Assembly: GCF_010645065.1 (NCBI RefSeq)
Contig: NZ_JAADZW010000002.1
Span: forward strand, 372,001-436,000
Reading direction: 5' to 3'
Source: Flavobacterium fluviatile
GTDB taxonomy: Bacteria; Bacteroidota; Bacteroidia; Flavobacteriales; Flavobacteriaceae
DNA length: 64,000 bases
The notes under the pieces are model-generated. The model was not told where the DNA came from, ran no database searches, and saw nothing but the letters and a program-made list of their open reading frames with translations. The position numbers and the translations under genes were made by a program. This document shows, in pieces, positions 60,907 through 64,000 of the stretch (position 1 is its first letter; every line of letters starts with the position of its first letter).

Positions 60907-61062
60907 TGAACCTGATAAGATTGTTATTTTTATTGCTATTTTCACAGCTTCAAAAAATTCCAAAAAATATTTATGAAATGAGCATCATTCAGGAATTGGT
61001 AGCAGCTACCAATTTTGATATGCGAATTACATATGATCAAAAAAAAACAATAAATTCTGTAT

Positions 61063-63306
61063 ATGAAAAGAATTTCATTACTATTGCTTTTTCCTGCTCT
61101 GCTGTTTGCTCAGGAGAAAAATACGGATGTTGCTCCTAAGCAACAAGGAAAATATGATACAAACAAGTTTAGCCAGATGTATGATCTGATGGCTACTCCA
61201 AATATGTTCCGCACAGCATCGGGAGCGCCCGGTCCTGCTTATTATCAGCAGCAGGCAGATTACAAGATTGATGTAGAATTAGATGATAAAAACTCAAAAT
61301 TAAGCGGATCTGAAACGATAACGTATTCCAACAACTCGCCTGACAGTTTAGACTATTTATGGATTCAGCTGGATCAGAATCAGGCCAAAGCGAATACACA
61401 GTCCACTTTGGCAGAAGGAGAAAAAATTAATCAGGTATTTCCATTAGGAACTTTTTCTGATAAATATCTGAAAAAAAACCTGGAGCGTGGTTTTAATATA
61501 GAATATGTAAAAGATTCGAAAGGAAATCCTATGTCTTATACAATCAATGAAACCATGATGCGCATCAATCTGGACAAACCTTTAAAATCCGGAGAGAAAA
61601 TTTCGGTGGCTATAAAATGGTGGTACAACATCAATAATTATCAAAAAGAAGGCGGACGTTCCGGTTATGAATTGTTTGAAAAAGACGGTAATAAATTGTA
61701 TGTAATTGCGCAGTTTTATCCTAGAATGGCAGTTTACAATGACGTGGAAGGCTGGCAGAATATGCAGTTCTGGGGAAGCGGAGAATTTGCTTTACCGTTT
61801 GGAAATTTTGATGTAAACATTACAGTTCCTGCAGATCACGTTATAAATGCAACAGGAGAATTAATAAACAGAAGTGAAGTTTTTACACCTGAACAGGTAA
61901 AACGTTACGAACAGGCCCAAAAATCATTTGATAAACCGGTTGTAATTGTTACTCAGGCGGAAGCAGAAGCAGCTGAAAAAGGTTTTTCTGAAAAGAAAAA
62001 AACATGGAAGTTCAGTGCGAAAAACGTACGTGATTTCGGAATTGCGTCTTCGAGGAAATTCATTTACGATGCAATGGCCGTAAAAATTGGTAACAAAACC
62101 GTAATGGCAGAATCGGTCTATCCGAAAGAAGCAAATCCGCTTTGGGGAGAAACTTCTACAATGGTTGTTGCACATACTTTAAAAAGTTATTCTTCCCATA
62201 CTTTTGATTATCCTTATCCAAAAGCAGTTTCGGTTTCGGCTGAAGATCAGGGAATGGAATATCCGATGATTTGCTGGAATTACGGGCGTCCGGACGAAAA
62301 TGGTGTAACTAGCAGAGAAGTTAAAAACGGAATGATTGGCGTGATAATACACGAAGTAGGTCACACTTTCTTTCCGATGATTGTAAATTCTGATGAGCGT
62401 CAATGGACCTGGATGGACGAAGGTTTAAATTCATTTTTAGAATATCTGGCAGAACAGGAACTGGATCCAAAATTCCCTTCCAGACGCGGACCTGCAAAAA
62501 ATATTGTGCCGTACATGAGCGGAGACCAGAAATTTTTGGAACCCATTATGTCGAATTCTGAAACCATTCATCAATTCGGGAATAATGCATACGGAAAACC
62601 CGCAACAGGACTTAATATCCTGAGAGAAGTAGTAATGGGAAGAGAGCTGTTTGATTATGCTTTTAAAACCTATGCCAACAGATGGAAGTTCAAACATCCA
62701 ACGCCCGAAGATTTCTTCAGGACTATGGAAGATGCTTCTGCCGTTGATTTGGACTGGTTTTGGAGAGGTTGGTTTTATTCAACAGATTTCGTAGATATCG
62801 GAATCAAGGATGTAAAGCAATTTTACGTTTCTGAAACTCCTACAACAGATATCAAAAACGTCAAAGTTAGGAAAGGACGATTCGGTTACGAAAAAGGACC
62901 ATTTGTTTATTTAGTGTCAGGTGATAATACTGAAGTAGATACTGCTAAGAAAAAAGCTCTAAAAGTTGATGATTTTAAGACTTTAGCTGATTATGTAAAT
63001 CAGACTTTTACCGCTGAAGAAAAAGCGAGCATCAAATCACCTAAATATTTCTACGAAGTAGAATTCAATAAACCAGGCGGGATGATTATGCCAATTTTGG
63101 TTGAAATCACTTATGAAGACGGTACAAAAGATAATTATCACTATCCTGCGCAAATCTGGCGAAAAGGTAATGAGTCAGCAAAAAAAGTGTATGCAACTGA
63201 AAAGAGAATTAAAAGTATCCAGATAGATCCAAAATTACTCACTGCAGACATCGACGTAACCAATAATTCATGGCCAAAAGCCGAAGAAAAGTCCAAGTTT
63301 GATTAA
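61063..63306 (+). CDS. M1 family metallopeptidase
   Basis: A 747-residue exported zinc aminopeptidase. Signal peptide (about 1-16, cleavage near LLFAQ). Zinc site HEVGH with E in WMDEGLNSF (about 427-455), a GxMEN-like motif replaced by DQGMEYPMI. M1 enzymes remove N-terminal residues. The end of the coupled array; the preceding 157 bases hold no convincing gene. Terminator after it at 63321. Confidence 0.94.
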   Translation: MKRISLLLLFPALLFAQEKNTDVAPKQQGKYDTNKFSQMYDLMATPNMFRTASGAPGPAYYQQQADYKIDVELDDKNSKLSGSETITYSNNSPDSLDYLWIQLDQNQAKANTQSTLAEGEKINQVFPLGTFSDKYLKKNLERGFNIEYVKDSKGNPMSYTINETMMRINLDKPLKSGEKISVAIKWWYNINNYQKEGGRSGYELFEKDGNKLYVIAQFYPRMAVYNDVEGWQNMQFWGSGEFALPFGNFDVNITVPADHVINATGELINRSEVFTPEQVKRYEQAQKSFDKPVVIVTQAEAEAAEKGFSEKKKTWKFSAKNVRDFGIASSRKFIYDAMAVKIGNKTVMAESVYPKEANPLWGETSTMVVAHTLKSYSSHTFDYPYPKAVSVSAEDQGMEYPMICWNYGRPDENGVTSREVKNGMIGVIIHEVGHTFFPMIVNSDERQWTWMDEGLNSFLEYLAEQELDPKFPSRRGPAKNIVPYMSGDQKFLEPIMSNSETIHQFGNNAYGKPATGLNILREVVMGRELFDYAFKTYANRWKFKHPTPEDFFRTMEDASAVDLDWFWRGWFYSTDFVDIGIKDVKQFYVSETPTTDIKNVKVRKGRFGYEKGPFVYLVSGDNTEVDTAKKKALKVDDFKTLADYVNQTFTAEEKASIKSPKYFYEVEFNKPGGMIMPILVEITYEDGTKDNYHYPAQIWRKGNESAKKVYATEKRIKSIQIDPKLLTADIDVTNNSWPKAEEKSKFD

Positions 63307-63320
63307 ATAAAAAATTAGAA

Positions 63321-63346
63321 AGGCTCTGAAAAAGAGTCTTTTTTTT
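63321..63346 (+). terminator. Terminator after M1 peptidase
   Basis: AGGCTCT-gaaaa-AGAGTCT followed by T8. Confidence 0.85.
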
Positions 63347-63382
63347 AAGTTATTTTTTAGAACACACCGCTTTAAAATTTAA

Positions 63383-63390
63383 TATATTTG
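63383..63390 (+). promoter_or_regulatory. -7 box of tatA
   Basis: TATATTTG, exact TAnnTTTG, 21 bases before the ATG. Confidence 0.65.
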
Positions 63391-63411
63391 TCGCACACAA
63401 AAATATAAGTT

Positions 63412-63759
63412 ATGTTTGGTATAGGAGGAGGAGAATTAGTTTTTATACTATTTATAGTACTAATGCTTTTTGGCTCAGATAAAGTGCCAGAAATTGCCCG
63501 TACAATGGGTAAAGCGATGGCGCAGTTAAAAAATGCAACGAATGACATTAAAAACGAAATTCAAAAAGGGGCAGAGGAAAATGGTTTTGATACAAAATCC
63601 CTGACCAACATAACGGGCGATATTAACGCTCAGATTAATGATGCAAAAACCAATCTTCTGGGAGATTCGGGAAGCTTTTTAGGAGATACAGCAAAAGAAA
63701 TTGACAAAGTAAAAGAAGATATTGACTCCATCTCAGGACCTATAAAACGCCAAAGATAA
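63412..63759 (+). CDS. tatA: Twin-arginine translocase subunit TatA
   Basis: A 115-residue TatA/TatB-type protein. One membrane helix (about 7-22, ELVFILFIVLMLFG), the hinge SDKVPEIART and an amphipathic helix MGKAMAQLKNATNDIKNEIQ. It forms the pore of the Tat export system. The length and absence of a long tail favour TatA. A PAP2 gene begins 1 base after its stop. Confidence 0.93.
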   Translation: MFGIGGGELVFILFIVLMLFGSDKVPEIARTMGKAMAQLKNATNDIKNEIQKGAEENGFDTKSLTNITGDINAQINDAKTNLLGDSGSFLGDTAKEIDKVKEDIDSISGPIKRQR

Positions 63760-63760
63760 T

Positions 63761-64000
63761 ATGCTGGAAAAAATACAGGAAATAGATACCCGTTTATTTG
63801 TGTATCTTAACAGTTTAGGTTCTGAAACATTCGATCCGCTTTGGCTAATAATCACAAAGCAATTATACTGGACTCCTGTTTTTTTATTAATGTTCTATCT
63901 TATTTACAGAAAAATTGGAGGAAAACAAACCTTATACTTATTGCTTTTTATAGCAGTTTTGATCGCTTTTACAGATCAGACAACCAATCTTTTCAAGAAT
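63761..64000 (+). CDS. PAP2-family phosphatase, truncated by the window end
   Basis: The first 80 codons of an open frame that runs off the window. MLEKIQEIDTRLFVYLNSLG, then FDPLWLIITKQLYWTPVF and a second helix near 45-65 are the usual start of PAP2/undecaprenyl-diphosphatase-like membrane proteins. The catalytic region lies beyond the end, so this is a likely, not a certain call. It starts 1 base after tatA. Confidence 0.75.
   Translation, partial: MLEKIQEIDTRLFVYLNSLGSETFDPLWLIITKQLYWTPVFLLMFYLIYRKIGGKQTLYLLLFIAVLIAFTDQTTNLFKN

Noticed and set aside
60906..61139. 77-codon open frame before the M1 peptidase
   Set aside because: Its start overlaps the DUF6702 stop and the first residues are signal-like, but it overlaps 77 bases of the peptidase gene and has no plausible body. 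Possibly a decayed gene.

Overview
The window comes from a low-GC Bacteroidetes genome, almost certainly a Flavobacterium. Several things point there: Bacteroidetes-type promoters (-7 box TAnnTTTG), A-rich translation starts, a type IX secretion plug protein, fused nitrate-assimilation enzymes, DUF6702 and DUF5103 family proteins, and many intergenic inverted repeats of the kind that litter Flavobacterium genomes. No rRNA, prophage, transposase or CRISPR array was seen. Most of the window is ordinary chromosomal backbone.

Layout. 1-9.9 kb: a NarX-like nitrate-sensor kinase, purT with a Crp/Fnr regulator, an exported regulatory-domain protein, pirin and YceI genes that share an operator, fabD, a DUF983 protein and an AraC regulator. 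10-21 kb: nitrate assimilation. A minus-strand operon encodes a nitrate reductase fused to its NAD(P)H module and a rubredoxin protein with a degenerate sulfite/nitrite-reductase-like part. Divergent from it are an FNR-like regulator, then an outer-membrane barrel and a NrtA-NrtB-NrtD type nitrate ABC importer. 21-27.5 kb: a hydrolase, a methyltransferase, a small exported protein, a second free-standing NrtA-like binding protein, NarK and a NarL-type response regulator. 27.6-37 kb: a U32 hydroxylation enzyme, an AT-rich pair of unknown genes, a DUF2383 protein, an aminotransferase, a fatty-acid desaturase, rsmG and pruA. 37-43.4 kb: the four-gene ligase-associated DNA-repair cluster (MBL exonuclease, ATP ligase, Lhr-like helicase, PdeM). 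43.4-57 kb: housekeeping genes (apaG, T9SS plug, SNF2 helicase, map, DUF445, gpmI, two L,D-transpeptidases, GNAT, two identical tRNA-Gly, pepE). 57.4-63.3 kb: a translationally coupled array of four exported paralogues, then DUF6702 and an M1 metallopeptidase. The end holds tatA and a truncated PAP2 gene.

How the parts work together. The nitrate genes form one regulon candidate. A palindromic motif, TACGTA-N4-TACGTA, lies in the control regions of the reductase operon, the FNR-like regulator, the barrel/ABC operon and narK, and outside coding sequence TACGTA is nearly confined to these loci. The FNR-like protein has the four cysteines expected for an iron-sulfur sensor but altered recognition-helix residues, so it is the best candidate to bind this motif. 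The pirin and YceI genes share a second palindrome at identical distance from their -7 boxes. No classical siroheme nitrite reductase (NirB/NirA) is present, which makes the rubredoxin protein the most interesting enzyme here. The four-paralogue array and the AT-rich membrane pair are the best places to look for undescribed biology.
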